Source: an uncultured Clostridia bacterium
GTDB lineage: Bacteria > Bacillota > Clostridia > Christensenellales > UBA1242
Length of the DNA stretch: 34,415 nucleotides
Assembly (NCBI GenBank): GCA_944372675.1
Contig: CALVZW010000004.1
Location: 1-34,415 of the forward strand
Reading direction: 5' to 3'
Below are positions 15,784 through 24,683 of this stretch, piece after piece; positions within the stretch are counted from its first letter, which is position 1; every line of letters starts with the position of its first letter. The translations under genes and the position numbers were made by a program. The notes beneath the pieces are model-generated. The model was not told the origin of the DNA. It saw nothing but the letters and a program-made list of their open reading frames with translations, and made no database searches.

Positions 15784-16458
15784 TTAGTTGCCCTCCACTG
15801 TGTTTTCATTTTTGCCACGCAATTTCATACCTTGTTCCATTGTTCTTAATTTAAGCAATGCTTGCAATGTTGCCTTAACACAGTTATCTTTGTTAGAACT
15901 TCCGTGTAACTTTGTAGTAATATCACGGATACCAGCAAGTTCAATAACTGCACGAGCAGCACCACCAGCAATAATACCATTACCATCTTTAGCAGGTAAC
16001 ATTACTATTTTACTTGTGCAGAACTTTCCTTCTGTTGCGTGAGGAATTGTTGTTCCTTTCATAGCAATAGTTACAAGATTTTTCTTTGCGTTCTTAATTG
16101 CTTTATCAACCGCTTCAGTTTGTTCACGAGATTTTCCGTGTCCAATACCTACACGACCTTTTTTATCACCAACAACAACAAGTACAGAATATGTTTGAAT
16201 ATCTCCACCCTTTACAGATTTTGAAACTCTGCGTCTTGAAATTACTCTGCTTTCCATTTCATCTCTTGGGCGTCTGTCATCTCTTCTCTTTTTGTCATCG
16301 CGTTTGTTGAATTTTTTGTTTTTGTCAAACTTTTTGTTGCCGAATTTGCCTTTGTTTTCGTTGTTTTCAACCTTTTCAGCATTTTCAACGGCAGGTTGTT
16401 CAACGGTTTCTTTTACTTCTTCGATGTTTTCAACATTGTTTTCCATAATTTCTTCCAT
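15784..16458 (-). CDS. rpsE: 30S ribosomal protein S5 with a long charged N-terminal extension
   Basis: S5 has a double-stranded RNA-binding-like domain followed by a second domain. It affects decoding accuracy and helps form the mRNA entry site. The core from about residue 65 is standard ([70 protein letters not shown]). The first 65 residues are an acidic stretch followed by a Lys/Arg/Asp-rich stretch, and the usual protein is about 165 residues against 224 here. The first ATG overlaps the rplR stop codon by one base, with GGAGGG 11 bases before it. A second ATG four codons later would shorten it only slightly. Confidence 0.96.
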   Translation of the reverse strand: MEEIMENNVENIEEVKETVEQPAVENAEKVENNENKGKFGNKKFDKNKKFNKRDDKKRRDDRRPRDEMESRVISRRRVSKSVKGGDIQTYSVLVVVGDKKGRVGIGHGKSREQTEAVDKAIKNAKKNLVTIAMKGTTIPHATEGKFCTSKIVMLPAKDGNGIIAGGAARAVIELAGIRDITTKLHGSSNKDNCVKATLQALLKLRTMEQGMKLRGKNENTVEGN

Positions 16459-16826
16459 TATAATACCAACCCTCCATTTCTAGCACCGTCAGCAAGTTCT
16501 TTAACACGACCAGTATATAAATATCCGCCTCTGTCAAATACAACTTTCTTAATGCCTTTTTCAATTGCTCTTTTAGCAACAACTTCGCCAATAATCTTTG
16601 CTTGTTCAACTTTGTTCTTACCCTTTAAATCTGCTTGTAATGCTTTTTCAACAGTTGAAGCAGATGCAAGTGTAACACCACGAGTATCGTCAATTACTTG
16701 AGCATAGATATGAGTAGTACTTCTGTAAACATTAAGTCTTGGTTCTTCAGCAGTTCCTTGAACTTTATTTCTTACTCTTAAATGACGCTTTTTTCTTAAT
16801 TCATTTTTATCTTGTTTGTTAATCAT
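16458..16826 (-). CDS. rplR: 50S ribosomal protein L18
   Basis: L18 binds 5S rRNA with L5 and carries it into the central protuberance of the large subunit. The 122-residue product has [40 protein letters not shown], the [16 protein letters not shown] helix and the conserved end [20 protein letters not shown]. Length is normal. It lies between rplF (12-base gap) and rpsE (1-base overlap), the standard spc order. Confidence 0.98.
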   Translation of the reverse strand: MINKQDKNELRKKRHLRVRNKVQGTAEEPRLNVYRSTTHIYAQVIDDTRGVTLASASTVEKALQADLKGKNKVEQAKIIGEVVAKRAIEKGIKKVVFDRGGYLYTGRVKELADGARNGGLVL

Positions 16827-16838
16827 TTACTACTCTCC

Positions 16839-17387
16839 CTATTTTTTACCAGCAGTCTTGCTGCCTTCTTTCTTAATCACTACTTCATCAGCATATCTAA
16901 TACCATATAAGTGATAAGGTTCAACTCTCTTGATATCGCGAATTTTAGCAGCGAATTGTCCGACTTTTTCTTTATCGATGCCCTTAACTTCAACTTCTGT
17001 GATAGTTGGGCAACTTGTTGTTACTCCATCAGCATCAAGCACTTCTTTTGGTTTTGAGAAACCTAAGTCTAAAACAAGTTTATTGCCTTGTTTTTGTGCT
17101 TTAAAACCAACCCCATTAACAATTAATTTTTTTGTAAAACCTTTAGTAACACCTTCAACCATATTGTTTAAAAGTGTTCTTGAAAGTCCGTGCATTGCTC
17201 TTGCTTGTTTTGAATCGTCGCAACGCTTAACGATAATCTTATCGCCGTCTTTTTCAAATGAAACTTCTTTATTAAATTTTCTTTCCAATTGTCCCAGCGG
17301 TCCAGAAACCATAACAACATTGTTGTCTTTGATTTCTACTTGTGTGTTTGCTGGGATAGCGATTGGATGTCTACCTATTCTTGACAT
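16839..17387 (-). CDS. rplF: 50S ribosomal protein L6
   Basis: L6 lies near the factor-binding centre and the sarcin-ricin loop of the large subunit. At 182 residues it is full length, with two related domains: SRIGRHPIAIPANTQVEI, KQARAMHGLSRTLLNNMVEG and, in the second domain, the VKGIDKEKVGQFAAKIRDIK and VEPYHLYGIRYADEVV segments. The common GKGIRY box near the end reads LYGIRY here. It starts 15 bases after the rpsH stop codon with GGAGG before the ATG. Confidence 0.98.
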   Translation of the reverse strand: MSRIGRHPIAIPANTQVEIKDNNVVMVSGPLGQLERKFNKEVSFEKDGDKIIVKRCDDSKQARAMHGLSRTLLNNMVEGVTKGFTKKLIVNGVGFKAQKQGNKLVLDLGFSKPKEVLDADGVTTSCPTITEVEVKGIDKEKVGQFAAKIRDIKRVEPYHLYGIRYADEVVIKKEGSKTAGKK

Positions 17388-17402
17388 AATATTCTCCTCC
17401 CA

Positions 17403-17801
17403 TTACCACACATAGGCAATAATTTCGCCACCAAGTCTGGCTTGTCTTGCCTGTTCGTCTGTCATTAATCCTTTATTAGTAGATACTATTGCAATACCAA
17501 GTCCGTTGAGAACTTTTGGTAAGTCTTCAACACCAGCATAAATACGCAAACCTGGTTTGGATATTCTTTTTAATCCACTAATAACACTGTGACGATTGTC
17601 ACTATATTTTAAATCAATAATGATGTTTGCTTTGCCATCGTTTTCTTCAACTTTTAAACCGTTGATGAATCCTTCAGCGAGCAAAATTTCCGCAATGCTC
17701 TTTTTAATATTAGAACTAGGAATTGTAACGCTTTCGTGGCGTGCCATAATAGCATTACGAATTCTTGTGAGCATATCTGCTATTGGGTCATTAGTCGTCA
17801 T
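17403..17801 (-). CDS. rpsH: 30S ribosomal protein S8
   Basis: S8 binds the central domain of 16S rRNA, and in Escherichia coli represses the spc operon. The 132-residue product has [20 protein letters not shown], the [11 protein letters not shown] segment, [19 protein letters not shown], and the C-terminal [20 protein letters not shown] and [17 protein letters not shown] precedes the ATG. It sits between the zinc S14 gene and rplF. Confidence 0.98.
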   Translation of the reverse strand: MTTNDPIADMLTRIRNAIMARHESVTIPSSNIKKSIAEILLAEGFINGLKVEENDGKANIIIDLKYSDNRHSVISGLKRISKPGLRIYAGVEDLPKVLNGLGIAIVSTNKGLMTDEQARQARLGGEIIAYVW

Positions 17802-17816
17802 TTTCCATCTTCCTCC

Positions 17817-18002
17817 TTACCAGCTTGCCTTCTTTACTCCTGGAATCTCACCTTTGTAAGCGAGTTCACGGAAGCAAATTCTGCATATTCCATATTTTCT
17901 TAAAACTGCATGAGGACGACCGCAAATAGCACATCTAGTATATTCTCTTGTAGAATATTTTTGTTTTCTTTGTTGTTTAACAATTAATGCTTTTCTTGCC
18001 AT
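17817..18002 (-). CDS. rpsZ: 30S ribosomal protein S14, zinc-binding short form (type Z)
   Basis: This 61-residue S14 of the head of the small subunit has the zinc set CAICGRPH and CRICFREL (two C-x-x-C pairs), which marks the short type Z form. It ends [11 protein letters not shown], as in other short S14 proteins. The zinc-independent form is about 90 residues, so any zinc-starvation paralogue must lie elsewhere. It lies nine bases after rplE, the normal place in the spc operon. Confidence 0.98.
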   Translation of the reverse strand: MARKALIVKQQRKQKYSTREYTRCAICGRPHAVLRKYGICRICFRELAYKGEIPGVKKASW

Positions 18003-18011
18003 TATTTCCTC

Positions 18012-18563
18012 CTACTTTTTGAAAGGCATACCAAGTGCTGTAAGCAATGCCTTTGCCTCTTCATTAGATTTTGCAGTTGTAACAAAACAGATGTCAAGTC
18101 CCCTTACCTTGTCAATTTTTTCATAACTAATTTCAGGGAAAATCAACTGTTCCTTGATGCCTAAATTGTAGTTTCCGCGTCCATCGAATGATTTTGTTGA
18201 TACACCATCAAAATCACGAACACGAGGAAGTACTACTGATATGAATCTATCTAAAAATTCATACATATTTGCACTACGAAGTGTAACCTTTGCACCAATG
18301 CTTTGATTTTGTCTTAACTTAAAGTTAGAGATAGATTTTTTAGCCTTTGTTACAATAGGTTTTTGCCCAGTGATAAGTCCAAGTTCTTCAACTGCTAGGT
18401 TGAATGATTTTGAATTATCTTTTACATCACCAAGTCCCATATTCAAAACTATTTTTTCAAGTTTTGGAACTTCATTGATGTTTTTATAACCAAGTTCGGT
18501 CATAAGTTGTTTTTTGACTTCTTCATATTTAACTTGAAGTCTTGGCTTTTCAACTTTTGCCAT
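18012..18563 (-). CDS. rplE: 50S ribosomal protein L5
   Basis: L5 binds 5S rRNA and contacts the P-site tRNA and S13 across the subunit bridge. The 183-residue product has [35 protein letters not shown], the [19 protein letters not shown] segment, [20 protein letters not shown] and the closing [11 protein letters not shown]. Length and motifs are standard. AGGAGG lies before the start. Confidence 0.98.
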   Translation of the reverse strand: MAKVEKPRLQVKYEEVKKQLMTELGYKNINEVPKLEKIVLNMGLGDVKDNSKSFNLAVEELGLITGQKPIVTKAKKSISNFKLRQNQSIGAKVTLRSANMYEFLDRFISVVLPRVRDFDGVSTKSFDGRGNYNLGIKEQLIFPEISYEKIDKVRGLDICFVTTAKSNEEAKALLTALGMPFKK

Positions 18564-18589
18564 TTTTTCCTCCTAAGGGTTGATTCCTA

Positions 18590-19003
18590 TTATTCTTGAA
18601 CAGCCTCTTCAGTTTTAACTGCTTCGGTTGGCTTTTCAGCCTTTGCTTTCGACTTTTCTTTCTTTGCAACTTTCTTTGCTTTTACTGCGTCAAGGCTTGC
18701 TCCACACTTTTTGCAAGTACGAACCTTTTTACCATCAACAACAGAATGTGCAACTCTTGTTGCTTTGCCACATGCTGGGCAAATTACCATTACATTAGAT
18801 GCATCAATAGGTGCTTCTTCCTTAATAATTCCGCCCTTATCTTGTGCACTCTTTGGCTTTTTAGCCTTTGTTACAATATTAACACCTTCAACAACAACGC
18901 GGTTCTCTTTTGGGTAGGAAACCAAAATTTTACCGGTTTTGCCGTTATCTTTACCAGCGAGAACTAAAACATTATCGCCTCTTTTAACATTCAATTTTGC
19001 CAT
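18590..19003 (-). CDS. rplX: 50S ribosomal protein L24 with a Lys/Glu/Ala-rich C-terminal tail
   Basis: L24 is an assembly-initiator protein of the large subunit, lying by the exit tunnel. The KOW domain comes first (VKRGDNVLVLAGKDNGKTGK). It is followed by VEGVNIVTKAKKPK and a zinc ribbon with four cysteines (CPACGKATRVAH and RTCKKCG), seen in many but not all bacterial L24. After about residue 107 the usual protein ends. Here about 30 more residues follow, alternately basic and acidic (AKKEKSKAKAEKPTEAVKTE). The product is 137 residues. This tail resembles the extensions of S5 and L30 in composition. It is followed by a 26-base gap before rplE. Confidence 0.96.
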   Translation of the reverse strand: MAKLNVKRGDNVLVLAGKDNGKTGKILVSYPKENRVVVEGVNIVTKAKKPKSAQDKGGIIKEEAPIDASNVMVICPACGKATRVAHSVVDGKKVRTCKKCGASLDAVKAKKVAKKEKSKAKAEKPTEAVKTEEAVQE

Positions 19004-19014
19004 TATTTCCTCCC

Positions 19015-19383
19015 TTATAGTACCTCTTGAGCAAGACTGCTTATCTTTAAGTAGCCTTTATCACGAATTTCTCTTGCGACAGGACCAAAGATACGAGTTC
19101 CTTTTGGTTGCTTATCTTTGTCGATTATAACAACAGCATTGTCGTCAAATTTGATGTATGAACCATCTTCACGGCGAACACCATTTACTGAACGCACAAT
19201 AACGCACTTTACAATGTCGCCTTTTTTAACCACTCCACCAGGAGTTGCAGTTTGAACAGCAGCAACAATGATATCACCAATATTACCGCTTCTTACATAT
19301 GAACCGCCTAAAATTCTAATGCACTTAACAATTTTTGCACCAGTGTTGTCGGCTACTTTCAATTTTGATTCTGTTTGAATCAT
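19015..19383 (-). CDS. rplN: 50S ribosomal protein L14
   Basis: L14 lies at the subunit interface, in bridges to 16S rRNA, and is the docking site of the silencing factor RsfS. The 122-residue product starts [17 protein letters not shown] and has [51 protein letters not shown] and [20 protein letters not shown]. All are standard. GGAGG precedes the ATG. Confidence 0.98.
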   Translation of the reverse strand: MIQTESKLKVADNTGAKIVKCIRILGGSYVRSGNIGDIIVAAVQTATPGGVVKKGDIVKCVIVRSVNGVRREDGSYIKFDDNAVVIIDKDKQPKGTRIFGPVAREIRDKGYLKISSLAQEVL

Positions 19384-19401
19384 AACACTTCCTCCTGATA
19401 A

Positions 19402-19665
19402 TTATTTCTTCTTCTCGACAATTCTAACAAGTCTAAAGAACTTATCTTTGCTCAAATGTCTTGTTTCAGCGATTTCGACTCTATCGCCCACTTCACATTC
19501 ATTGTTTTCATCGTGAACTTTGTATCTTTTAGTAACTTTCACAACTTTCTTAAACTTTGAACGCACACTATTAACAACTTCAACAACTATGGTTTTGTCC
19601 ATTTTGTCGCTAACAACCATACCTATTAATGTCTTACGACTATTTCTTTGTTGTGTATTTTCCAT
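19402..19665 (-). CDS. rpsQ: 30S ribosomal protein S17
   Basis: S17 is an early-binding OB-fold protein of the small subunit. The product is 87 residues, with RKTLIGMVVSDKMDKTIVVE, KRYKVHDENNECEVGD and VEIAETRHLSKDKFFRLVRI. An ATG five codons upstream (19680) overlaps the rpmC stop codon. The ATG at 19663-19665 is chosen because GGGAGGG lies six bases before it and partly encodes the would-be extension. Order and spacing are those of the S10-spc junction. Confidence 0.96.
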   Translation of the reverse strand: MENTQQRNSRKTLIGMVVSDKMDKTIVVEVVNSVRSKFKKVVKVTKRYKVHDENNECEVGDRVEIAETRHLSKDKFFRLVRIVEKKK

Positions 19666-19679
19666 TTTCGACCCTCCCA

Positions 19680-19886
19680 TTAGTTATTGCTTGAATTTTG
19701 ACTTTGTCTTTGTTTCATAATAGTCAAAACTCTTGCAATATCCTTTTTGGTGTTGTTTATTTGCATGGGATTAGCTAGTTGCCCTGTAGCGTGAGAGAAC
19801 CTTAAGTTGAAAAGTTCGCTCTTAAGCGCTTTCAATTTAGCATCTAACTCGTCGTTTGTCAATTCTTTCAAATCTTTTGCTTTCAT
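19680..19886 (-). CDS. rpmC: 50S ribosomal protein L29
   Basis: L29 is a helical hairpin protein near the tunnel exit, part of the docking site for trigger factor and SRP. The 68-residue product has [40 protein letters not shown] and KKDIARVLTIMKQRQ, and a short polar tail. It overlaps the rplP stop codon by one base (TAATG). Confidence 0.97.
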   Translation of the reverse strand: MKAKDLKELTNDELDAKLKALKSELFNLRFSHATGQLANPMQINNTKKDIARVLTIMKQRQSQNSSNN

Positions 19887-20323
19887 TACGCTCTCCCACC
19901 TTCTTCAAGATTTTGGTCTTCCTTTCTAACAAATTTTGTTAAAACTGGAAGTTTATGACTTGCTAATCTAAGTGCTTCTCTTGCGATTTCTTCACTAACT
20001 TCGCCAATTTCTACAATTAAATTACCAGGTCTAACTACTGCTACCCATTGTTCTGGTTGACCCTTACCGCCACCCATACGAACGCCGAGAGGCTTTTTAG
20101 TGATAGGCTTGTGTGGGAATACTTTTAACCACAACTTACCTTGTCTTTTCATATAACGGTTTGCAGCAACACGAACTGCTTCAAGTTGGTTTGTTGTTAT
20201 CCAACCAGGTTCCAATGCAACAAGTGCATATTCACCATAAGCAATTTTATTATTAGTTGTTGCCTTGCCTTTTGTAGAACCACGGAATTGTTTTCTGTGT
20301 TTCACTCTTTTGGGCATTAACAT
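19886..20323 (-). CDS. rplP: 50S ribosomal protein L16
   Basis: L16 helps position the A-site tRNA and is needed late in large-subunit maturation. The 145-residue product has [27 protein letters not shown]-like [56 protein letters not shown] and [23 protein letters not shown] is the common family start, so the first ATG is kept. It overlaps rpsC and rpmC by one base each. Confidence 0.98.
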   Translation of the reverse strand: MLMPKRVKHRKQFRGSTKGKATTNNKIAYGEYALVALEPGWITTNQLEAVRVAANRYMKRQGKLWLKVFPHKPITKKPLGVRMGGGKGQPEQWVAVVRPGNLIVEIGEVSEEIAREALRLASHKLPVLTKFVRKEDQNLEEGGRA

Positions 20324-20997
20324 TATTCGTTTCCTCCCGTTTTGCTAGATTTTGGTGCAACTTTCTTTCCCAAAATGTCGCCTTTATAAATCCAAACTTT
20401 AACTCCTACAACGCCATAAGTTGTGTGTGCGCTAGCAACACCGTAATCAATGTCTGCTCTAAGAGTTTGAAGTGGAAGTGAACCAAGGTGGAATTCTTCA
20501 CTGCGTGCGATTTCAGCGCCGTTAAGACGACCGCCAACGATGATTTTAACTCCTTCAGCCCCTGCTTTCATTACTCTTGGTAATGCTTCTTTAACTGCAC
20601 GCTTGAACGCAACTCTCTTTTCAAGTTGTGTTGCAATGCCTTCTGCGACAATTTGTGCATCAAGGTCGACTTTTTTAACTTCCTTGACATTTAATATAAT
20701 ATTGTTTGATTTTGTTAATTTAATTAACTCTTTCTTTATTTGTTCAATACCAGCGCCTTTTTGACCAATAATCATACCAGGACGACCAGTATTAATTGTT
20801 ACAATAACTCTTGCATCAGTTCTTTCAATTTCAATGCTAGAAATGTTGCAGTTATAGTATTTTTTCTTTAAGAAATCTCTTATTTTCTTATCTTCAAGAA
20901 TGTTACGAGCAAAGTCTGCTTTGTCAGCATACCAAACTGAACTCCAATTCTTGTTAATTCCAACTCTGAGTCCGTGTGGACTTACTTTTTGTCCCAT
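20323..20997 (-). CDS. rpsC: 30S ribosomal protein S3
   Basis: S3 forms part of the mRNA entry tunnel and helicase of the small subunit. The 224-residue product has the start [14 protein letters not shown], the type II KH domain with its GxxG loop ([20 protein letters not shown]), and the C-terminal domain ([39 protein letters not shown]). It begins two bases after the rplV stop codon and overlaps rplP by one base. Confidence 0.98.
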   Translation of the reverse strand: MGQKVSPHGLRVGINKNWSSVWYADKADFARNILEDKKIRDFLKKKYYNCNISSIEIERTDARVIVTINTGRPGMIIGQKGAGIEQIKKELIKLTKSNNIILNVKEVKKVDLDAQIVAEGIATQLEKRVAFKRAVKEALPRVMKAGAEGVKIIVGGRLNGAEIARSEEFHLGSLPLQTLRADIDYGVASAHTTYGVVGVKVWIYKGDILGKKVAPKSSKTGGNE

Positions 20998-20999
20998 AG

Positions 21000-21395
21000 T
21001 TACTTTGCCCCTCCTTGTGTTGATAATTTTACTGTTATATGACTTGTTCTCTTAGCGATAACATCCATACTACCACGACCGCGTGGCAAAATTCTTTTTA
21101 AGATAGGACCAGCATTAGCATACGCTTCGCTGATAATTAAATCCTCTCTATTCATCCCCATATTGTTCTCCGCATTGGCTGCTGCACTCTTTACAACTTT
21201 GTAAACTTCTTCGCTGGCTCCGTTTGGAAGATACTTGAGAATGGCGAGAGCCTCATCAACATTTTTGCCTCTTATTGTGCTTAAAACTAAATTAACTTTG
21301 CTTGGACTAATGCGAACATATTTTGATGTAGCAGTTGGTCTTTTGTCTTTGTTCTCAGCGCGTTTAAGAGCCTTCTCTCTAATTCTTTTAGCCAT
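21000..21395 (-). CDS. rplV: 50S ribosomal protein L22
   Basis: L22 lines the narrow part of the exit tunnel, where its beta-hairpin meets macrolides and stalling peptides. The 131-residue product has ATSKYVRISPSKVNLVLSTI, VVKSAAANAENNMGMNREDL, the hairpin region GPILKRILPRGRGSMDVIAK and RTSHITVKLS. About 20 Lys/Arg-rich residues come before the usual start of the fold, a small extension. AGGAG precedes the ATG. Confidence 0.97.
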   Translation of the reverse strand: MAKRIREKALKRAENKDKRPTATSKYVRISPSKVNLVLSTIRGKNVDEALAILKYLPNGASEEVYKVVKSAAANAENNMGMNREDLIISEAYANAGPILKRILPRGRGSMDVIAKRTSHITVKLSTQGGAK

Positions 21396-21408
21396 CTATA
21401 GATTCTCC

Positions 21409-21684
21409 TTATTTACCTTTTTTTGCAGTTTTGTCGCCTGCGTGTCCACGGAATGTTCTTGTTGGTGCAAACTCACCTAACTTGTGTCCAACTAACTCTG
21501 CTGAGCAATAAACTGGTATAAACTTTTTACCATTATGAACAGCGATTGTGTGTCCTATGAATTCAGGATAAATTGTAGATGATCTTGACCAAGTTTTAAT
21601 AACTTTCTTTTGACCACTTACATTCATTTCTTGAACTCTTTTCATCAATCTTTCTTCAACAAAAGGTTTTTTATTTCTACTCAT
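21409..21684 (-). CDS. rpsS: 30S ribosomal protein S19
   Basis: S19 is in the head of the small subunit with S13 and touches the A-site tRNA. The 91-residue product has [57 protein letters not shown] and [16 protein letters not shown]. All are standard. It starts eight bases after rplB. Confidence 0.98.
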   Translation of the reverse strand: MSRNKKPFVEERLMKRVQEMNVSGQKKVIKTWSRSSTIYPEFIGHTIAVHNGKKFIPVYCSAELVGHKLGEFAPTRTFRGHAGDKTAKKGK

Positions 21685-21692
21685 TTTACCAC

Positions 21693-22517
21693 CTATTTAG
21701 CCCTTTTAACTATTAATCTGTTAGATTTAGTCTTTTTACGAGTCTTCAACCCAAGTGCAGGTTTACCCCATGGAGTCATTGGATTCTTTCTTCCAATAGG
21801 TGCTTTACCTTCACCACCACCATGTGGGTGATCAACTGGGTTCATTGCTGAACCACGAACTGTAGGACGAATTCCTCTATGACGATTAGCGCCTGCCTTT
21901 CCGACTTTTGTATTTGCGTAGTCAACATTGCCTACTTGACCAAGTGTTGCTCGGCAAGTTACAAGAACCATTCTCATTTCGCCTGATGGCATTTTAAGTG
22001 TAGCATAGTTGCCTTCCTTAGCCATTAAACGAGCAGAATTTCCTGCTGAACGAGCAAATTGACCGCCACGCCCTGGATGTAATTCAATGTTATGAACAAT
22101 TGAACCTACTGGGATTTTTGATAATGGTAATGCATTACCAACTTTGATTTCTGCATTTTCACCACTCATAACTTCGTCATTAACTTGTAATCCAAGTGGT
22201 GCTAAAATATATCTCTTTTCGCCATCTACATATTGTAATAACGCAATGTATGCTGAACGATTAGGGTCATATTCAATTGCAATAACTTTTGCCTTAACAT
22301 CATCTTTATTTCTCTTGAAATCAATGATGCGGTAGTGTTGTTTGTTTCCGCCACCTTGATGACGAACTGTTATTCTACCTTGATTATTTCTGCCTGCTTT
22401 ACTCTTCTTTGGTGCAAGCAAAGACTTTTCCGGCGTCTTTTTTGTAATTTCTTCGAAGGAAGAAGTAACAATAAAACGCATTGACGGAGTAGTCGGCTTA
22501 TGTCTTTTTACTGCCAT
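21693..22517 (-). CDS. rplB: 50S ribosomal protein L2
   Basis: L2 is one of the largest and most conserved proteins of the large subunit. It is needed for subunit joining and lies close to the peptidyl transferase centre. At 274 residues it is full length, with [80 protein letters not shown] (with the conserved histidine) and the Lys/Arg-rich C-terminus. It lies between rplW and rpsS. Confidence 0.98.
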   Translation of the reverse strand: MAVKRHKPTTPSMRFIVTSSFEEITKKTPEKSLLAPKKSKAGRNNQGRITVRHQGGGNKQHYRIIDFKRNKDDVKAKVIAIEYDPNRSAYIALLQYVDGEKRYILAPLGLQVNDEVMSGENAEIKVGNALPLSKIPVGSIVHNIELHPGRGGQFARSAGNSARLMAKEGNYATLKMPSGEMRMVLVTCRATLGQVGNVDYANTKVGKAGANRHRGIRPTVRGSAMNPVDHPHGGGEGKAPIGRKNPMTPWGKPALGLKTRKKTKSNRLIVKRAK

Positions 22518-22534
22518 TTTTTATTCCTCCTTCC

Positions 22535-22843
22535 TTAACTTAAACTCTCAAAGAATTCAATTGCTTTACTATCTGCTGTCAATACAACACATGCTTTTTT
22601 GTATTCGCTTGTAGTTGTATCTATCGACTTTCTTCCGCCGTTAACTTTGTGAGTCTTAGGTTTTCCCGGCATAATTGCCGTTGTTACTTTTTTAACTTTT
22701 ACATTAAATATTTTTTCTACCGCATTTTTTACATCAACTTTAGTCGCTGACTTGTCAACAACAAACCAATATTTCTTACCCTGAATATCAGCATAAGTCT
22801 TTTCAGACAAAAGCGGTTTTTTAATAATATCGTAAGCGTTCAT
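22535..22843 (-). CDS. rplW: 50S ribosomal protein L23
   Basis: L23 is the main docking site for trigger factor and SRP at the tunnel exit. The 102-residue product has DIIKKPLLSEKTYADIQGKK, VDKSATKVDVKNAVEKIFNV and KKVTTAIMPGKPKTHKVNGG, then a slightly divergent end (STSTSEYKK-like TTTSEYKKACVVLTAD). It overlaps the rplD stop codon by one base (TAATG), so translation is likely coupled to rplD. Confidence 0.97.
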   Translation of the reverse strand: MNAYDIIKKPLLSEKTYADIQGKKYWFVVDKSATKVDVKNAVEKIFNVKVKKVTTAIMPGKPKTHKVNGGRKSIDTTTSEYKKACVVLTADSKAIEFFESLS

Positions 22844-23469
22844 TATGCCTTGTAAGCCTCCTCAATAGATTTAATTGCATCTTGTGTAATTACCAACTTG
22901 TTAGTAGCAACAATTTGATATACATTTAATAAGTCGCTGTCGCACATACTAACCTTTGGTATGTTACTGCTTGCTCTGTCAACAACTTCGTCGTAACCTT
23001 TAACAACAAGCAAAGCACTCTTATTAATTTTTAAGTTATCCAAAACTTGTTGCATCAATTTTGTCTTAGGTGCTTCAAGTTTTAAATCTTTAACAACAAT
23101 GATGTTGTTTTCAGCAAGTTTTGTGCTGATTGCACTAATGAATGCGGCTCTTTTCATTTGCTTATTGATTTTTTGTGAAAAATCTCTTGGTTTTGGAGCA
23201 AATACAACTCCACCGCCTCTCCATTGTGGTCCCTTTGTACTACCGTGTCTAGCACGACCAGTACCTTTTTGTCTCCAAGGTTTCTTTGCGTGTCCTCTAA
23301 CTTCACTGCGAGTTAAAGCACTCTTTGTTCCTTGTCTTTGATTTGCTAAGTATGCCTTTACAACTTGATGAATAAGTGCTTCATTGTATTCAGCACCAAA
23401 AACTGCATCATTAAGTGTCATTGTACCAGTTTTAACACCAGTAAGGTCGTAAACATCTATTTTTGCCAT
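22843..23469 (-). CDS. rplD: 50S ribosomal protein L4
   Basis: L4 has a long loop in the exit tunnel wall, and in Gammaproteobacteria represses the S10 operon. The 208-residue product has VYDLTGVKTGTMTLNDAVFG, the tunnel loop region QRQGTKSALTRSEVRGHAKK and WRQKGTGRARHGSTKGPQWR, and GGGVVFAPKPRDFSQKINKQ. The C-terminal globular part is KALLVVKGYDEV-like SALLVVKGYDEVVDRASSN. It lies 13 bases after rplC with AAGGAG before the ATG. Confidence 0.98.
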   Translation of the reverse strand: MAKIDVYDLTGVKTGTMTLNDAVFGAEYNEALIHQVVKAYLANQRQGTKSALTRSEVRGHAKKPWRQKGTGRARHGSTKGPQWRGGGVVFAPKPRDFSQKINKQMKRAAFISAISTKLAENNIIVVKDLKLEAPKTKLMQQVLDNLKINKSALLVVKGYDEVVDRASSNIPKVSMCDSDLLNVYQIVATNKLVITQDAIKSIEEAYKA

Positions 23470-23482
23470 AGTGATAATCTCC

Positions 23483-24115
23483 TTATGCCTTTACTGCATC
23501 TCTTAATGTAACCAAAGCACCACGAGCACCTGGTACAGAACCTTTGACTAAAATCAAATTGCGTTCTTTGTCGACTTTTACAACTTTTAAGTTTAAAATA
23601 GTTTTGCGAACATTACCGAATTGTCCTGGCATATGACGACCAGGTCTAACTCTAGCAACCGCAGTTGAAGCGCCAAGTGAACCAACGGCTCTGTGAACCT
23701 TGTTACCACCGTGAGTATTTCTTTGGTGATGTGCGCCCCACTTTTTAATCATACCGCTAAACCCATGACCTTTGCTAATAGCACTAGCATCTACTAATTC
23801 ATCAGCGTTGAAAATGTCGCAAGTAATTTCTTGACCAACTTTGTAGTCGTTTACATTTTCAACACGGAATTCTCTTAAATACTTTTTAGGTGTAAGTTCA
23901 GCCTTTTTGAATAGACCCATTTCTGGCTTGTTGACAAGTTTTTCTTTTTTGTCATCGAATGCAACAACTATTGCATTGTAGCCATCGCTCTCAACAGTCT
24001 TAATTTGAGCAACAAAACACGGGCCCGCTTGAATAACTGTAACAGGAACTACTGCGCCATTGTCAGCAAAAACCTGAGTCATACCCAATTTTTTTCCTAA
24101 AATTGCTTTTAACAT
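23483..24115 (-). CDS. rplC: 50S ribosomal protein L3
   Basis: L3 is an early assembly protein that reaches towards the peptidyl transferase centre. The 210-residue product has LKAILGKKLGMTQVFADNGA, VVPVTVIQAGPCFVAQIKT, the loop GHGFSGMIKKWGAHHQRNTH, VHRAVGSLGASTAVARVRPG, MPGQFGNVRKTILNLKVVKV (with the commonly methylated glutamine) and VKGSVPGARGALVTLRDA. It starts 19 bases after rpsJ. Confidence 0.98.
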   Translation of the reverse strand: MLKAILGKKLGMTQVFADNGAVVPVTVIQAGPCFVAQIKTVESDGYNAIVVAFDDKKEKLVNKPEMGLFKKAELTPKKYLREFRVENVNDYKVGQEITCDIFNADELVDASAISKGHGFSGMIKKWGAHHQRNTHGGNKVHRAVGSLGASTAVARVRPGRHMPGQFGNVRKTILNLKVVKVDKERNLILVKGSVPGARGALVTLRDAVKA

Positions 24116-24134
24116 AATTATCTCCTTTAATAAA

Positions 24135-24443
24135 TTAGAGCTTTATCTTGATATCAACACCAGCAGGCAAATCAAGTTTAGTTAAACCGTCAACTACCTT
24201 TGAAGATGGGCTATAGATATCAATCAAGCGTTTGTGTGTTCTGATTTCAAATTGTTCACGAGAATCCTTATATATAAATGGGGATCTAATGATAGTAACC
24301 ACTTCCTTACGAGTAGGTAATGGTATCGGGCCTGAAACCTGAGCGCCCGATTTTTGCGCTGCGTCAACGATTTTGTTAGCAGCCACATCAATTAAGTTGT
24401 GGTCGAAAGACTTCAACTTAATTCTAATTTTTGTTGATGCCAT
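24135..24443 (-). CDS. rpsJ: 30S ribosomal protein S10 (NusE)
   Basis: S10 has two roles, as a small-subunit head protein and as the NusE antitermination partner of NusB and NusG. The product is 102 residues, starting [18 protein letters not shown]. It has [40 protein letters not shown] and [20 protein letters not shown]. The frame is open for 12 more codons upstream, but the ATG at 24441-24443 is right: AGGAGG lies nine bases before it and the family starts here. It is the first gene of the cluster, after a leader of about 200 bases. Confidence 0.98.
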   Translation of the reverse strand: MASTKIRIKLKSFDHNLIDVAANKIVDAAQKSGAQVSGPIPLPTRKEVVTIIRSPFIYKDSREQFEIRTHKRLIDIYSPSSKVVDGLTKLDLPAGVDIKIKL

Positions 24444-24650
24444 AAATTGTTTCCTCCTATACCTAACCCTTATTGGCAAAAATTTTTTATTTTTAATACA
24501 CTTGCCCGTGTGTATCTATCTGTGAATTAAAAAAAATAAAAAATAATAAAAGGGTCAGTCGCCTAAATTTTTCTAGACATTTGTCCATTGAAATTCTCTG
24601 CAAAACGAGTAATTTTGCAGTAACTTCCAACTTCATCCCATTCACAGTGT
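24444..24650 (-). promoter_or_regulatory. S10-operon leader (about 200 bases, folded)
   Basis: This is the transcribed region between the promoter at 24655-24683 and rpsJ. An 8-bp hairpin (CTGCAAAA/TTTTGCAG, 24598-24605 and 24613-24620) lies near its start. A U-rich stretch (24527-24551) lies in the middle, and a 6-bp hairpin (ATACAC/GTGTAT, 24496-24501 and 24510-24515) lies closer to the gene. AGGAGG is at its end. The length and the folds fit an autogenous leader or attenuator of an S10 operon, but I cannot match it to a named class. Confidence 0.5.
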
Positions 24651-24654
24651 TCTT

Positions 24655-24683
24655 ATTATAACTTATTTGAAATTTTTTGTCAA
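24655..24683 (-). promoter_or_regulatory. Main promoter of the S10-spc-alpha cluster
   Basis: On the minus strand there is TTGACA (24678-24683), a 17-base spacer and TATAAT (24655-24660). Both boxes match the sigma-A consensus perfectly, which fits strong expression of ribosomal protein genes. The A/T-rich sequence upstream (TTTGTTAAAACTG) could act as an UP element. Confidence 0.9.

Noticed and set aside
16930-17415. 161-codon open frame on the plus strand, opposite rplF
   Set aside because: It is the mirror of a clear ribosomal protein gene, has no ribosome binding site, and its composition follows from the codon use of rplF. Similar plus-strand frames opposite rpoA, secY, rpsE and rplX were rejected for the same reason.
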